From JADHMP01 sp964386915 (lineage in GTDB: Bacteria; Bacteroidota; Bacteroidia; Flavobacteriales; Flavobacteriaceae): 64,000 nucleotides of DNA. The position numbers and the translations under genes are program-made. How positions within the stretch are numbered: position 1 is the first letter of the stretch; each line of letters opens with the position of its first letter. The notes beneath the pieces were generated by a model. That model was not told where the DNA came from. It worked only from the letters and a program-made list of their open reading frames with translations, and searched no databases. This document shows, one piece after another, positions 24,581 through 32,909 of the stretch. The stretch covers positions 62,001 through 126,000 of the forward strand of contig CAYLUQ010000001.1 of assembly GCA_964386915.1 (NCBI GenBank), read 5' to 3'.

Positions 24581-25345
24581 ATGAAAAATAGACCTCAAGC
24601 CAAGAGGAAGAATGTTCCCACCAAGACCCCTGAACAAGACACCATCAGATTGAATCGCTTGCTAGCCAATGCAGGTCTATGCTCACGCAGGGAAGCTGAC
24701 CAACATATTGCCATGGGATTGGTTGCCGTAAATGGAAAAATAACAACTACCTTAGGCACACGTGTGAGCCCAACAGATGAGGTCAAATTTGATGGTCAAA
24801 CCATTGCTAGAGCTAAACAACACTATGTGTTGCTCAATAAACCTAAAGGCTTTGCAGCCCTAACAAAAGGGAATGCTAAGCAAAAGAAAACAACTCAAGA
24901 TTTACTTCAAAATAGTTTGCAACAACAAGTGCCACCCGTAGGCGATATGGGACGTATGGCAACGGGCTTGCTTTTGCTTACCAATGATGCTGCCTTGCAT
25001 AAAAAACTTAAGGACAATCCAAAGGTCAAAATGGTGTATCACCTAAAATTGACGGAGCCCCTCACAGCAGCCTTAATGAGCAAACTAAAAAAAGGTGTTG
25101 TGCTTCAAAATAAGACCTATGTTTTTGATAAAATCAGCTACCTCGAAGGAAAGGCCAAAACCGAAATTGGTTTGGAAGTTTTTGGTATGGCACCAAGTTT
25201 AGTCACCAAAATTTTTGCGCACCTCAATTTGCGTTTGGTCTATTTAGATCGGGTAATAGTAGGTGGGCTAACCAAAAAAGATTTAGCGAGAGGGCAATGG
25301 CGCCATTTAACCCCTACCGAAATCCAATTCTTACAAATGTTTTAG
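24581..25345 (+). CDS. RluB/RsuA-family pseudouridine synthase homologue without catalytic Asp
   Basis: This 254-residue protein has a lysine-rich leader (1-20), an S4 RNA-binding domain (RLNRLLANAGLCSRREADQ, about 23-41) and a pseudouridine synthase fold. The catalytic stretch, normally GRLDxxTxGLLLLTND, reads VGDMGRMATGLLLLTND (120-136), so the catalytic Asp is Gly124. The later RIVRRIFEHLG-like motif is also altered (SLVTKIFAHLN). The fold, KPKGF loop and C-terminal LTKKDLARGQWRHLT are kept. It is probably an inactive or changed-function RNA-binding relative. It overlaps the convergent mannosyltransferase gene by 15 bases. Confidence 0.85.
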   Translation: MKNRPQAKRKNVPTKTPEQDTIRLNRLLANAGLCSRREADQHIAMGLVAVNGKITTTLGTRVSPTDEVKFDGQTIARAKQHYVLLNKPKGFAALTKGNAKQKKTTQDLLQNSLQQQVPPVGDMGRMATGLLLLTNDAALHKKLKDNPKVKMVYHLKLTEPLTAALMSKLKKGVVLQNKTYVFDKISYLEGKAKTEIGLEVFGMAPSLVTKIFAHLNLRLVYLDRVIVGGLTKKDLARGQWRHLTPTEIQFLQMF

Positions 25346-26647
25346 GAGTGGTTTTTTCCAAAGTTCATAAAACAAACAGCCATATACAGCCATATATTCC
25401 AAGGCAATAAGCAGACTTGATTCTTCTACTTTTGGTGTGCCATAGGCACTGTAACTCCACCATACTGTTGCGCTCCATACCACCGGAAACAAATAGCCTG
25501 TTAAAACGCCCAAGCCCAGTAAATTAATTACATACCAAGGGTGCACCGTAGTGGCACTAAACAAATAAATGCTGCAAACCCAGAGAAGGTTTGTTAGGAG
25601 TTGTTTTTGGTTAAGTTTTTTATTTTTTAAGGTAAAGAAGCTCACCACAGCCAAGAGCAAAAAAGGCATGAGTTTTCCTGTTTCTTTAATAAGGTTATAG
25701 CCCACCAGTTCATGGCTTAGGGCTCGAATTAGATAATGGAAACTAGCGTTAAATTCAAAAGTATCAAACCAAAGGAAGAGGGTTTTTCCATAGTTAGCAA
25801 CGGAAGTAGCGCTTAAAAAGGGAAGGCTAATCAAAAGGAGCGAGAGGCCAAGGGTGCTATAAAAAAGCAAACGCTTTTTTAAAGGGATAATGAAGAAAAA
25901 AAGAGGAAGAAACAGTAGGGGGAACAATTTAAAAGCAATCGAAAAACTGATGAAAAGCCCACTGATAAAAAATCGGTGTTGAAACAGAAAGCCTAATCCC
26001 AAAAGGAAGAGGCTCAACATCAACCCCTCTCCGTGCAGATTGCCATAGGTTTCTACTATGAGAAGGGGATTGAGAAAATACCATCCCCAAAGTTTAGAGG
26101 AAAGCCCCATTTTTTCAAGTAATTTTTTGCCCCATAGAAAAAGAATTCCCTCTATAATGAAGTAAACACATCGAAGAAAAAGCAAACCCGGCAATAGGGC
26201 ATTTTGTGCCAATAGAGCCATTCCTTGAAAGGTATATTGACTTAAAGGAGGATAGTTCGAATGATTGGCGTTGCTCAATTCGCCCATTTGTTCATAGAGC
26301 AAAGAGGCGTGAGGAAATTGCACCAAATTGATCAACGCATTGGGAGTGTGCAAATAGGGGTTAATGCCCATCAACATCAAATTTCCATCCCAACAATAGC
26401 GATAAAAATCTTGTGATAAAGTGGGGAGGCCTAAAATGAAAATTAACCGAAAAAGGAGCCCCCCTAAAAAAAGATTTTTCCAGCTTAAGGCTTGTTTTTG
26501 GAGTCCCCATAAAAAGGCAAAAAGAAGACCAAACGTAAGCAAGAGAGCAGCCGTGTTTTCACGAGACAAACCATAGGCCACCACACCATAGCCCAATACA
26601 CTTAGACTGGCAAATACAAGCGATAAGAGTGGGCTGTTTCTTGTCAA
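25331..26647 (-). CDS. GT-C type membrane glycosyltransferase (probable polyprenyl-linked mannosyltransferase)
   Basis: This 438-residue multi-pass membrane protein has about eleven to thirteen hydrophobic helices. The first loop carries LSQDFYRYCWDGNLMLMGINPYLHTP (near residues 75-100), with an acidic motif typical of GT-C enzymes that take sugars from polyprenyl-phosphate donors on the outer membrane face. The NPLLIVETYGNLHGEGLML stretch (about 195) resembles GT87/MptB-like mannosyltransferases. It is the last gene of a five-gene operon, four bases after the CesA-like GT2. Donor and acceptor are unknown. Confidence 0.78.
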   Translation of the reverse strand: MTRNSPLLSLVFASLSVLGYGVVAYGLSRENTAALLLTFGLLFAFLWGLQKQALSWKNLFLGGLLFRLIFILGLPTLSQDFYRYCWDGNLMLMGINPYLHTPNALINLVQFPHASLLYEQMGELSNANHSNYPPLSQYTFQGMALLAQNALLPGLLFLRCVYFIIEGILFLWGKKLLEKMGLSSKLWGWYFLNPLLIVETYGNLHGEGLMLSLFLLGLGFLFQHRFFISGLFISFSIAFKLFPLLFLPLFFFIIPLKKRLLFYSTLGLSLLLISLPFLSATSVANYGKTLFLWFDTFEFNASFHYLIRALSHELVGYNLIKETGKLMPFLLLAVVSFFTLKNKKLNQKQLLTNLLWVCSIYLFSATTVHPWYVINLLGLGVLTGYLFPVVWSATVWWSYSAYGTPKVEESSLLIALEYMAVYGCLFYELWKKPLLKHL

Positions 26648-26651
26648 ACTA

Positions 26652-28148
26652 CTATTCTTTTAAACTCATAAAGGCCAATGTTCCAAATCCTAGAGCAGCA
26701 ATTAGAAAAAGCAATAAAAAGCCAATATCTTGAAGCCCTCCCCATTGCGCAAAGGCAAGAATGCCTCCTATAAAATAGAGTGTCAGTCCCATTTCAAACC
26801 AGGCGAAAAGCTGCCCCTTTGGCCGGCTGTATTTTTTTCCCTGCCAATGATCTTGAGACGAACGAATATCAAATTTTGGGGTGCGTATAAAGGCACTTTT
26901 TTGGCCCCAATGACCTTGCAGAACTGCCCAAGAATTGTGAAACGAAAAGCCCATAGCCAAAACATAAAAAAGAAAAAAACGTTTTAAAAACCCCCAAAAG
27001 GACTGCCAAGAGCGGTCAAAATCTTGTTGGTGTACTTCCCAATAGCATCGCATAAAAATCAAGGTGCTGGAACTAAAAGAAAACAAAAGCAGTCCACTCC
27101 CCTTAAACAGGGGGTCTAATGATTGAACAACAAACAAAGGAACACTTAAAAAGAGCAACAAAAAAGCAAATAAAAAAATGCTGCTATTGAGCAAATGAAT
27201 ACTGGCAAAAGTTTTTTGAGTGAGGCTGAGAGAGGAACTTTTCCATACGTTTTTGATGTGTTTTTGAAAATTTTCGGCGCCACCTTTATTCCACCTGAAT
27301 TGTTGCGAGCGGATGCCACTGAGCATCACAGGGAGCTCTGCAGGGCATACTATGGCTTCCACATATTCTATTTTCCATTTTTTAAGTTGCGCCCTATAGC
27401 TCAAGTCCAAATCTTCGGTTAGCGTATCACCTTCCCAGTTTCCAGCATCTTCAATACAGCTTTTTCGCCATATGCCAGCTGTGCCATTAAAATTAATCAA
27501 ATGGTCTTGCAAGCTTCGCCCGGTTTGTTCCAATCGAAAGTGAATGTCTAATGCAAGAGATTGTGCCCATGTAAAAATGGAATACTCTCTATTGAGATGT
27601 CCCCATCGGGTTTGAACAGCGCCAATATGGGGGGTATTGAAATGCGGTATAACCTGTAATAACCAATCTTTTGGGGGTAAAAAATCGGCATCAAAAATGG
27701 CAATAAAGTCTCCCTTAGCTATTTTTAGTCCCTCTTTTAGTGCCCCCGCTTTAAATCCACTGCGTTCCTTTCTGTGCCTATAGTCAATGAGATGGCCTTT
27801 TTTTCGCCATTCCGACACCAGTTGTTTGGCATAGAGATGATCTTTTTCTGTAGAATCATCCAGCAGCTGAATTTGCAGTTTATCAGGCGGATAGTCTAAG
27901 GCAGTTACTGCCTTAAGCAAGCGTGCTAACACATAGCGCTCATTGTAGATGGGTAATTGTACGGTTACCTGCGGGAGCTCTTCTGGAGGTAGGGAAGGGG
28001 GGAGTGGAGGTGCTTTTTTTTGGTTTCGACGATAAAAAATCAACATTCTAGCTTGTGCCAAACTATAGCAAAAAACGATTAGTAGAGCGGCCAGATAAAC
28101 CCCAAAAAGACTATAGATTAGAATTGCTTCCCAAAGTGGTTTTTCCAT
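26652..28148 (-). CDS. Cellulose-synthase-like GT2 glycosyltransferase
   Basis: This membrane protein of about 498 residues has helix 1 at about 8-30, a cytosolic GT-A domain, then four or five helices from about 320 on. All processive GT2 motifs are present: LLDDSTEKD, the metal site FDADFLPP, the base motif TEDLDLSYR, and QQFRW (about 282-286). It resembles CslA/mannan or glucomannan synthases and Bacteroidota 'cellulose synthase family' proteins; no BcsB or PilZ partner is present. The frame opens further upstream, but the ATG at 28148 leaves a 7-base gap after the previous gene and starts right before helix 1. Confidence 0.87.
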   Translation of the reverse strand: MEKPLWEAILIYSLFGVYLAALLIVFCYSLAQARMLIFYRRNQKKAPPLPPSLPPEELPQVTVQLPIYNERYVLARLLKAVTALDYPPDKLQIQLLDDSTEKDHLYAKQLVSEWRKKGHLIDYRHRKERSGFKAGALKEGLKIAKGDFIAIFDADFLPPKDWLLQVIPHFNTPHIGAVQTRWGHLNREYSIFTWAQSLALDIHFRLEQTGRSLQDHLINFNGTAGIWRKSCIEDAGNWEGDTLTEDLDLSYRAQLKKWKIEYVEAIVCPAELPVMLSGIRSQQFRWNKGGAENFQKHIKNVWKSSSLSLTQKTFASIHLLNSSIFLFAFLLLFLSVPLFVVQSLDPLFKGSGLLLFSFSSSTLIFMRCYWEVHQQDFDRSWQSFWGFLKRFFLFYVLAMGFSFHNSWAVLQGHWGQKSAFIRTPKFDIRSSQDHWQGKKYSRPKGQLFAWFEMGLTLYFIGGILAFAQWGGLQDIGFLLLFLIAALGFGTLAFMSLKE

Positions 28149-28155
28149 CCTTTTG

Positions 28156-28863
28156 CTATTTGGTAAAATAAAATTTAAAAATCCATCCCAAAATTTTATA
28201 GCCTGCCATAAGGGTGCCCTTAACGGTGCCGGATACTTTAGATTGTCCAATTCGGTTTCTATAGCGCACAGGTACCTCTATATAAGTTCTTTTTTGCCGC
28301 AGTATCTTGAGTTGCATTTCTATGGTCCATCCATAGGTTTTGTCTTGCATGTTTAAGCTTTGCAGGCATTCCCATTGAATGGCTCTAAAAGGACCTAAGT
28401 CGGTAAATGTGCCACCGTACAAAATTTTTAATAGCCAACACGCTAAGGCGTTGCCAAAAAGTTGTTGAGGGGTGAGCGATTTAGGTTCTCGAAGTGCCGC
28501 TGCTCGAGCCCCTAATACAAACTCGGCTTGATGCTGGAGAATTGGAGTCACCAACAAGGCTAAGTCTGCTGGATAGTCGGCATAATCACCGTCTAAAAAG
28601 ACAACAATTTGTGGTGGATTAAGGCTAAGATATTCCAAACCGCAGAGACAGGCATAGCCATAGCCTTTTCGTTTTTCTTGCAACACTGTGGCACCGTGTT
28701 TTTGGGCCACCAAAGCAGTATGGTCTGTAGAGCCATTATCGACCACCACCACTTCGGTCACTAGGGCCGGAAGCTCGTCAATTACTTGGCCTATGGAGGC
28801 GGCTTCATTGAGGGCTGGTATGATGACCTTAATGCATGGAATTGAGGGCTTGTTTTCTTTCAT
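28156..28863 (-). CDS. GT2 glycosyltransferase (polyprenyl-phosphate hexose synthase-like)
   Basis: This 235-residue cytosolic GT-A enzyme has VIIPALNEAASIGQVIDELP (residues 14-33), VVVVDNGSTDHTALVAQ and the metal site VFLDGDYADYP (about 88-98). GPFRAIQWECLQSL and the late RYRNRIGQSKVSGT match the dolichol-phosphate glucose/mannose synthase group without a membrane anchor. In this operon it could charge the polyprenyl phosphate that the GT-C enzyme uses. Its start overlaps the polyferredoxin stop by four bases. Confidence 0.85.
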   Translation of the reverse strand: MKENKPSIPCIKVIIPALNEAASIGQVIDELPALVTEVVVVDNGSTDHTALVAQKHGATVLQEKRKGYGYACLCGLEYLSLNPPQIVVFLDGDYADYPADLALLVTPILQHQAEFVLGARAAALREPKSLTPQQLFGNALACWLLKILYGGTFTDLGPFRAIQWECLQSLNMQDKTYGWTIEMQLKILRQKRTYIEVPVRYRNRIGQSKVSGTVKGTLMAGYKILGWIFKFYFTK

Positions 28864-30371
28864 TTGATAAGGGCCTCTTCTTCTAGTGCAGACAGACGTG
28901 TATGGACAGGACCATTCTCAAGTTTCAACACACCTCTTGGACAAACCGTAGCACAAATCCCACAGCCTACACAAGAAGCTCGCACTATGTTTTGTTGTTT
29001 TTGAGCATAAGCACGCACATCAATTCCCATTTCACAATAGCTAGAACAATTGCCGCATGAAATGCACTGCCCTCCGTTAGTGGTAATTCTAAACCGAGAA
29101 AACAACCGTTGTTGAAGTCCTAAAAGAGCGGCCATAGGACAACCAAAACGACACCAAACACGACTGCCTAAAAGCGGATAAAAACCAACACCTAAAACAC
29201 CCGAAAATGCAGCTCCAATACCAAAGCCATACCACTTTTGTAGGGTGTGGTGGGAAATAAAGAAAAGTTCATTTGGTGAGGAAAATAAAGGCAAGCATAA
29301 AACAGCCACCAAAACTGTTCCCACACTCCAAAAGGCATATTGGACGGTGGTGTCAAATTGTTTTTTAAGAGAAAAGCCCAGGCCTAAGAGGAGTCCAACT
29401 CCCAAGATTAAAACACCCATACTAAATTGCTCTCGAGTAAAGAAAAAGGCCTCAGGGTGTTGCGTCATAAAAGACCAAAGAGCAGCAAGGGTAGTGATCA
29501 GCACAAAAACTAAAACGAAATGAATCATCCAACGCTCCATTTTCCAAACACTAATTTTCTTACTTGAAAGTTGCCGAAACGGATCGCCGGCAGTTTCTGC
29601 CAAGCCACCACAGCCACACACCCAAGAGCAATACCAACGTTTGCCAAAGAAGTAGGTGAGTAGGGGCGAAATGACAAAAATGAGCAATAGCCCAAAAACG
29701 AAGAAAAAAGTACCTAGGCGTCCTCCCGCTAGCATATTGCTTAAATGCCATTCTTCGAAAAAATAATATTGAAGGGGCCACATATTTTTGATGTCTTTTG
29801 CAAAATAGGGGGTGTCTGGATGCAAAGCGGCGAGTAGTTCGGGCAACCAATACGCAAAAATTAATTGAAAAAACATAACCGAAAGGGTTCTGAAGAGTTG
29901 GTAGTTGTTATGCCGATATTTCCACATAAATTTTAGGCCAAAGAGCAGTATGGCAAAGGTATAAAGCGTTCCGTATAAAAACCATTGGGTGGCAGGTTTG
30001 CCATTTAAGGCAACACTAAGCGGGTCAAAAAGAGCCACCAAACCAACACTCCCCTGAGGGTGGTAGCCTAACACTTCGGGATACCAATAAAGGGCCACAT
30101 AAAAGCCTGTTAAAGCCAACCCTAGCAGCCATCCCCAAAGCCCTCTAGAGGTTAGTGGGTGAAACCATACGCCGTCATTTTTGATGCCGGGTAGTTGGGC
30201 GCCATAGAGCTGCCCAGAATAGCCCAAAATACCTAAACTCATAAGGCCCAAGCTTAGACTCAAGACCACGGTTGAGGAGCCCCAATTGACCGAAAATAAG
30301 GAGCACAACTGCAATAGCAAGCCGCCAAGCCCAAGGCATAAAAAAAAGGATTTTAGTGAAGCGGTGTTCAT
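28860..30371 (-). CDS. Membrane-bound 4Fe-4S polyferredoxin (NapH/NosR/RdxA-like)
   Basis: This membrane protein of about 503 residues has around ten hydrophobic helices. Cysteine motifs: WYCSWVCGCGGLAETAGDP (about 245-263) and RVWCRFGCPMAAL (about 405-417), the CxxxC pairs of NapH/NosR-type electron carriers. Two C-terminal ferredoxin clusters follow: CISCGNCSSYCEMGIDV and CVGCGICATVCPRGVLKLE (about 432-485). It should pass electrons between membrane or cytosolic donors and an acceptor. The ATG at 30371 lies two bases after the upstream flavoprotein stop; the longer frame would overlap it. Confidence 0.86.
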   Translation of the reverse strand: MNTASLKSFFLCLGLGGLLLQLCSLFSVNWGSSTVVLSLSLGLMSLGILGYSGQLYGAQLPGIKNDGVWFHPLTSRGLWGWLLGLALTGFYVALYWYPEVLGYHPQGSVGLVALFDPLSVALNGKPATQWFLYGTLYTFAILLFGLKFMWKYRHNNYQLFRTLSVMFFQLIFAYWLPELLAALHPDTPYFAKDIKNMWPLQYYFFEEWHLSNMLAGGRLGTFFFVFGLLLIFVISPLLTYFFGKRWYCSWVCGCGGLAETAGDPFRQLSSKKISVWKMERWMIHFVLVFVLITTLAALWSFMTQHPEAFFFTREQFSMGVLILGVGLLLGLGFSLKKQFDTTVQYAFWSVGTVLVAVLCLPLFSSPNELFFISHHTLQKWYGFGIGAAFSGVLGVGFYPLLGSRVWCRFGCPMAALLGLQQRLFSRFRITTNGGQCISCGNCSSYCEMGIDVRAYAQKQQNIVRASCVGCGICATVCPRGVLKLENGPVHTRLSALEEEALIK

Positions 30372-30373
30372 TC

Positions 30374-31684
30374 TTATATGTTTTGCAGAACGTGCCATTG
30401 GGTTTTAAAATTCATTTGATTAAAATAGGAAGGTGAAAATTCACTGTCAAAACCGGCTTTAGCTAAATGATCGAGCACATAAGGAAGGGTTCTTTTTTCT
30501 TGGAGCCATTGGTCAAAAACACGGTGTCTCAACCGAATGCCTAAACTAAGAACCCCTAAGAACAAGGTTGTTGTGGGCTCAAAAGCCAATCGGATAGCGT
30601 AATTTTTATGTGGGTGTTGCCAAAATAAATGTTTTTCAAGCGTAGGGTTAGGTTGCGGGCTTACTTGCCCATAGGTTTGAAATTCTAGATCAAAAAATTT
30701 AGCGGAATTGAACCAAAATCCCGGGTCATAAACGGTGGGTTGTCCACTTAAGGTTTTGGCTAAGGTTTCTCCCATTTTCCTTCCGCTATACCACACCGCT
30801 TCAATGGCTCTTCTGCCAGGGGCAGGGGTGATGATCTCGGCGCAATCGCCAATGGCATAAATGTTTTGCAGGTTTGTTTGTAAATAGTCATTGACCAAAA
30901 ACCCCTTTTTGGTGTTGAGCAATTTGTTAGGAAGCCAATCAATATTGGGGGTTACCCCTATGGCTACCCCCAGCCAGTCACAGGGGAGTGTAGCGCCCTT
31001 TTTTGTGATGACCTTTTGCACTCTTCCACTATCGTTTAGTGCAACGCTTTCCAAACCGTCGTTTAGATGAAGATGGATGCCGTGTTGCCGAAGATGTTCA
31101 GTCACCATTTCTCCTTCTTCAGGTGGCAGTAGTGTACCTCCAAAATAGGCCTCACGAATCAAAAAATGAACTTCAATATTTCGGCTGTGTAACATTTCTG
31201 CTAATTCTACTCCTATGAGTCCGCCTCCAACGACCACTGCTTTTTGTGTACTCGAAGCCCAATGAAGCATTTGTTCTAAATCTTTTTTATGATAAAACCC
31301 CTGTATTCCACTAGCTTTAGGGTCTAGTTGGGGTAGCATTCTAGGTTTTGAGCCGGTGGCTAAAATCAAGGTTTCATATTGGAAATGTTTGCCCGAATTG
31401 AGTTCTAGCCTATTCTTTTCAGGAATAAGGGCAGTTACGCGATCTTGGAGTAAGTCAATTTTATGATCCGCCCAAAAGCTGTTTTCATAAGGTTGCGTAT
31501 CTTCAAAACGCAGGTGTCCCATAAAAACATACATCAAAGCAGTGCGAGAATAGAAATAAGGCGTTTCGTCAGAAATGATCAGAATTGATGCTTGGGTTCT
31601 TTTTCGCAATTCTCTTGCAGCTGTAGTTCCGGCGATTCCGTTGCCTATAATGATGTAAGTGTAGTGGGCTTTTGAAACTTGCAT
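30374..31684 (-). CDS. NAD(P)/FAD-dependent oxidoreductase
   Basis: This 436-residue flavoprotein is of the pyridine nucleotide-disulfide oxidoreductase class II group (nitrite-reductase or rubredoxin-reductase-like). The FAD motif is YIIIGNGIAGTTAARELRK (residues 10-28), followed by LILATGSKPRMLP, the NAD(P)H motif AVVVGGGLIGVELAEML (about 148-164), and IYAIGDCAEI (about 277-286). There is no redox-active CxxC. It is first in an operon with the polyferredoxin and three glycosyltransferases, so NAD(P)H-derived electrons probably go to the polyferredoxin. Confidence 0.87.
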   Translation of the reverse strand: MQVSKAHYTYIIIGNGIAGTTAARELRKRTQASILIISDETPYFYSRTALMYVFMGHLRFEDTQPYENSFWADHKIDLLQDRVTALIPEKNRLELNSGKHFQYETLILATGSKPRMLPQLDPKASGIQGFYHKKDLEQMLHWASSTQKAVVVGGGLIGVELAEMLHSRNIEVHFLIREAYFGGTLLPPEEGEMVTEHLRQHGIHLHLNDGLESVALNDSGRVQKVITKKGATLPCDWLGVAIGVTPNIDWLPNKLLNTKKGFLVNDYLQTNLQNIYAIGDCAEIITPAPGRRAIEAVWYSGRKMGETLAKTLSGQPTVYDPGFWFNSAKFFDLEFQTYGQVSPQPNPTLEKHLFWQHPHKNYAIRLAFEPTTTLFLGVLSLGIRLRHRVFDQWLQEKRTLPYVLDHLAKAGFDSEFSPSYFNQMNFKTQWHVLQNI

Positions 31685-31714
31685 GTGTAATCAACCGATT
31701 TAGGATTAATTCTT

Positions 31715-31722
31715 TATATTTG
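31715..31722 (+). promoter_or_regulatory. Putative -7 promoter box upstream of mscS
   Basis: TATATTTG exactly matches TAnnTTTG. It would start a transcript of about 195 bases before the MscS gene, a long leader that contains a 13-codon open frame at 31744. No -33 TTG is visible at the usual distance. Confidence 0.4.
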
Positions 31723-31743
31723 GTCTGGCCAACAAATAAAAAA

Positions 31744-31785
31744 ATGAAAAACCTACAACGTTACGTTCTTCTCCCTTCAAAGTAA
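31744..31785 (+). other. Possible 13-residue leader open reading frame
   Basis: An ATG 22 bases after the -7 box opens MKNLQRYVLLPSK followed by TAA. It could be a leader peptide or the remnant 5' end of a lost gene. The remaining leader (31786-31921) is AT-rich with no recognised riboswitch. Support is only positional. Confidence 0.2.
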
Positions 31786-31921
31786 AAAATATTATTGTTT
31801 CTAACCCCAATTAAATGTAATTTTCTTTTGAATTAAACTTTTAGACCCACCCCAACCTATATAACCTACTTATAAAATGGAAAAGCTCGAATAATTCTCA
31901 GATATTTTACCTCAACTTATA

Positions 31922-32692
31922 ATGGAATACGGTTCCAAAGTAATAGGTGCTATTCTCGTTTGGCTTATAGGATCTTGGATGATACGGCTACTGGTTCGGA
32001 TGCTCAGAAAAATCCTTGAAAAAGGAGGCTCAGAAGCCTCACTTCGCACTTTTTTTGTGAGTCTTACTTCCATTGGGCTGAAGATTTTATTGGCCATTAG
32101 TGTGCTCGGCATGTTGGGCATTGAAATGACTTCTTTTATTGCGCTTCTGGGGGCAGCTGGATTAGCAGTAGGAATGGCCCTAAGCGGCACCCTGCAAAAT
32201 TTTGCGGGAGGTATAGTCATTTTAATTTTCAAGCCCTTTAAAGTAGGAGATCTAATCGAATCTCAAGGGCAAAAAGGCATAGTGAAAGAAATTCAAATTT
32301 TTGTAACTGTTTTGACCTCACCGGAGTTGCACACCATCATCCTTCCTAATGGAGCTTTGTCAAATAATGAATTAACCAATTATACTACCGAAGGAATACT
32401 TCGAGTGGACCTAGAATTTGGAATAAGCTATGACAATTCTATTGAAAAAGCCAAAAAGGTATTGTTAGAAGTTATGGAACAACATCCGAAAGTAGTGGCT
32501 GACCCACCCCCTTTTATTGGGGTAAGTAGCTTAGGCGATTCTTCGGTGAATCTCGCTGTTCGACCTCATTGCAAGCCAGAAGATTATTGGGAAGTTTATT
32601 TTGACGTATACGAACAAGGAAAAAATAGTTTGGACGCCCATCAGATTGAAATACCATTTCCTCAAAGGGTGGTGCACCAAAAAAATACTTAA
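31922..32692 (+). CDS. Small-conductance mechanosensitive channel (MscS family)
   Basis: This 256-residue inner-membrane channel opens on osmotic down-shock. Two or three helices are present; the pore-lining helix is LLGAAGLAVGMALSGTLQNFAGGIVI (about 74-99) with the Gly/Ala ridge of MscS. It is followed by the beta domain FKPFKVGDLIESQGQKGIVKEI and NGALSNNELTNYT, and an alpha/beta C-terminal domain. Length is close to E. coli MscS (286), a little short at the N-terminus. Confidence 0.94.
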   Translation: MEYGSKVIGAILVWLIGSWMIRLLVRMLRKILEKGGSEASLRTFFVSLTSIGLKILLAISVLGMLGIEMTSFIALLGAAGLAVGMALSGTLQNFAGGIVILIFKPFKVGDLIESQGQKGIVKEIQIFVTVLTSPELHTIILPNGALSNNELTNYTTEGILRVDLEFGISYDNSIEKAKKVLLEVMEQHPKVVADPPPFIGVSSLGDSSVNLAVRPHCKPEDYWEVYFDVYEQGKNSLDAHQIEIPFPQRVVHQKNT

Positions 32693-32716
32693 TCATTTTA
32701 ATTAACCCTAAATCAT

Positions 32717-32905
32717 ATGTATTATATTCTTTGGCTCCTTTTTTTGTTAAGCGCATTTATCATTCTTTACAAAATATTAGAAGTGTTTAAAAATGGCTTT
32801 GATTGGTTTTCTGCGGCGCTATATACGCTCATTTTTCTAACCTCATGTGGACTGCTTTACGTTATGCTATTCGGCATTTATTATGCCTTTGCGGAGGGCG
32901 TATAA
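32717..32905 (+). CDS. Small two-helix membrane protein, unknown
   Basis: This 62-residue protein has two hydrophobic helices (about residues 3-22 and 34-58) and little else. It starts 25 bases after mscS and stops five bases before a convergent gene, so it may be co-transcribed with the channel. I recognise no family. The tight packing and the continuous frame favour a real gene, but it could be spurious. Confidence 0.5.
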   Translation: MYYILWLLFLLSAFIILYKILEVFKNGFDWFSAALYTLIFLTSCGLLYVMLFGIYYAFAEGV

Positions 32906-32909
32906 TTAC

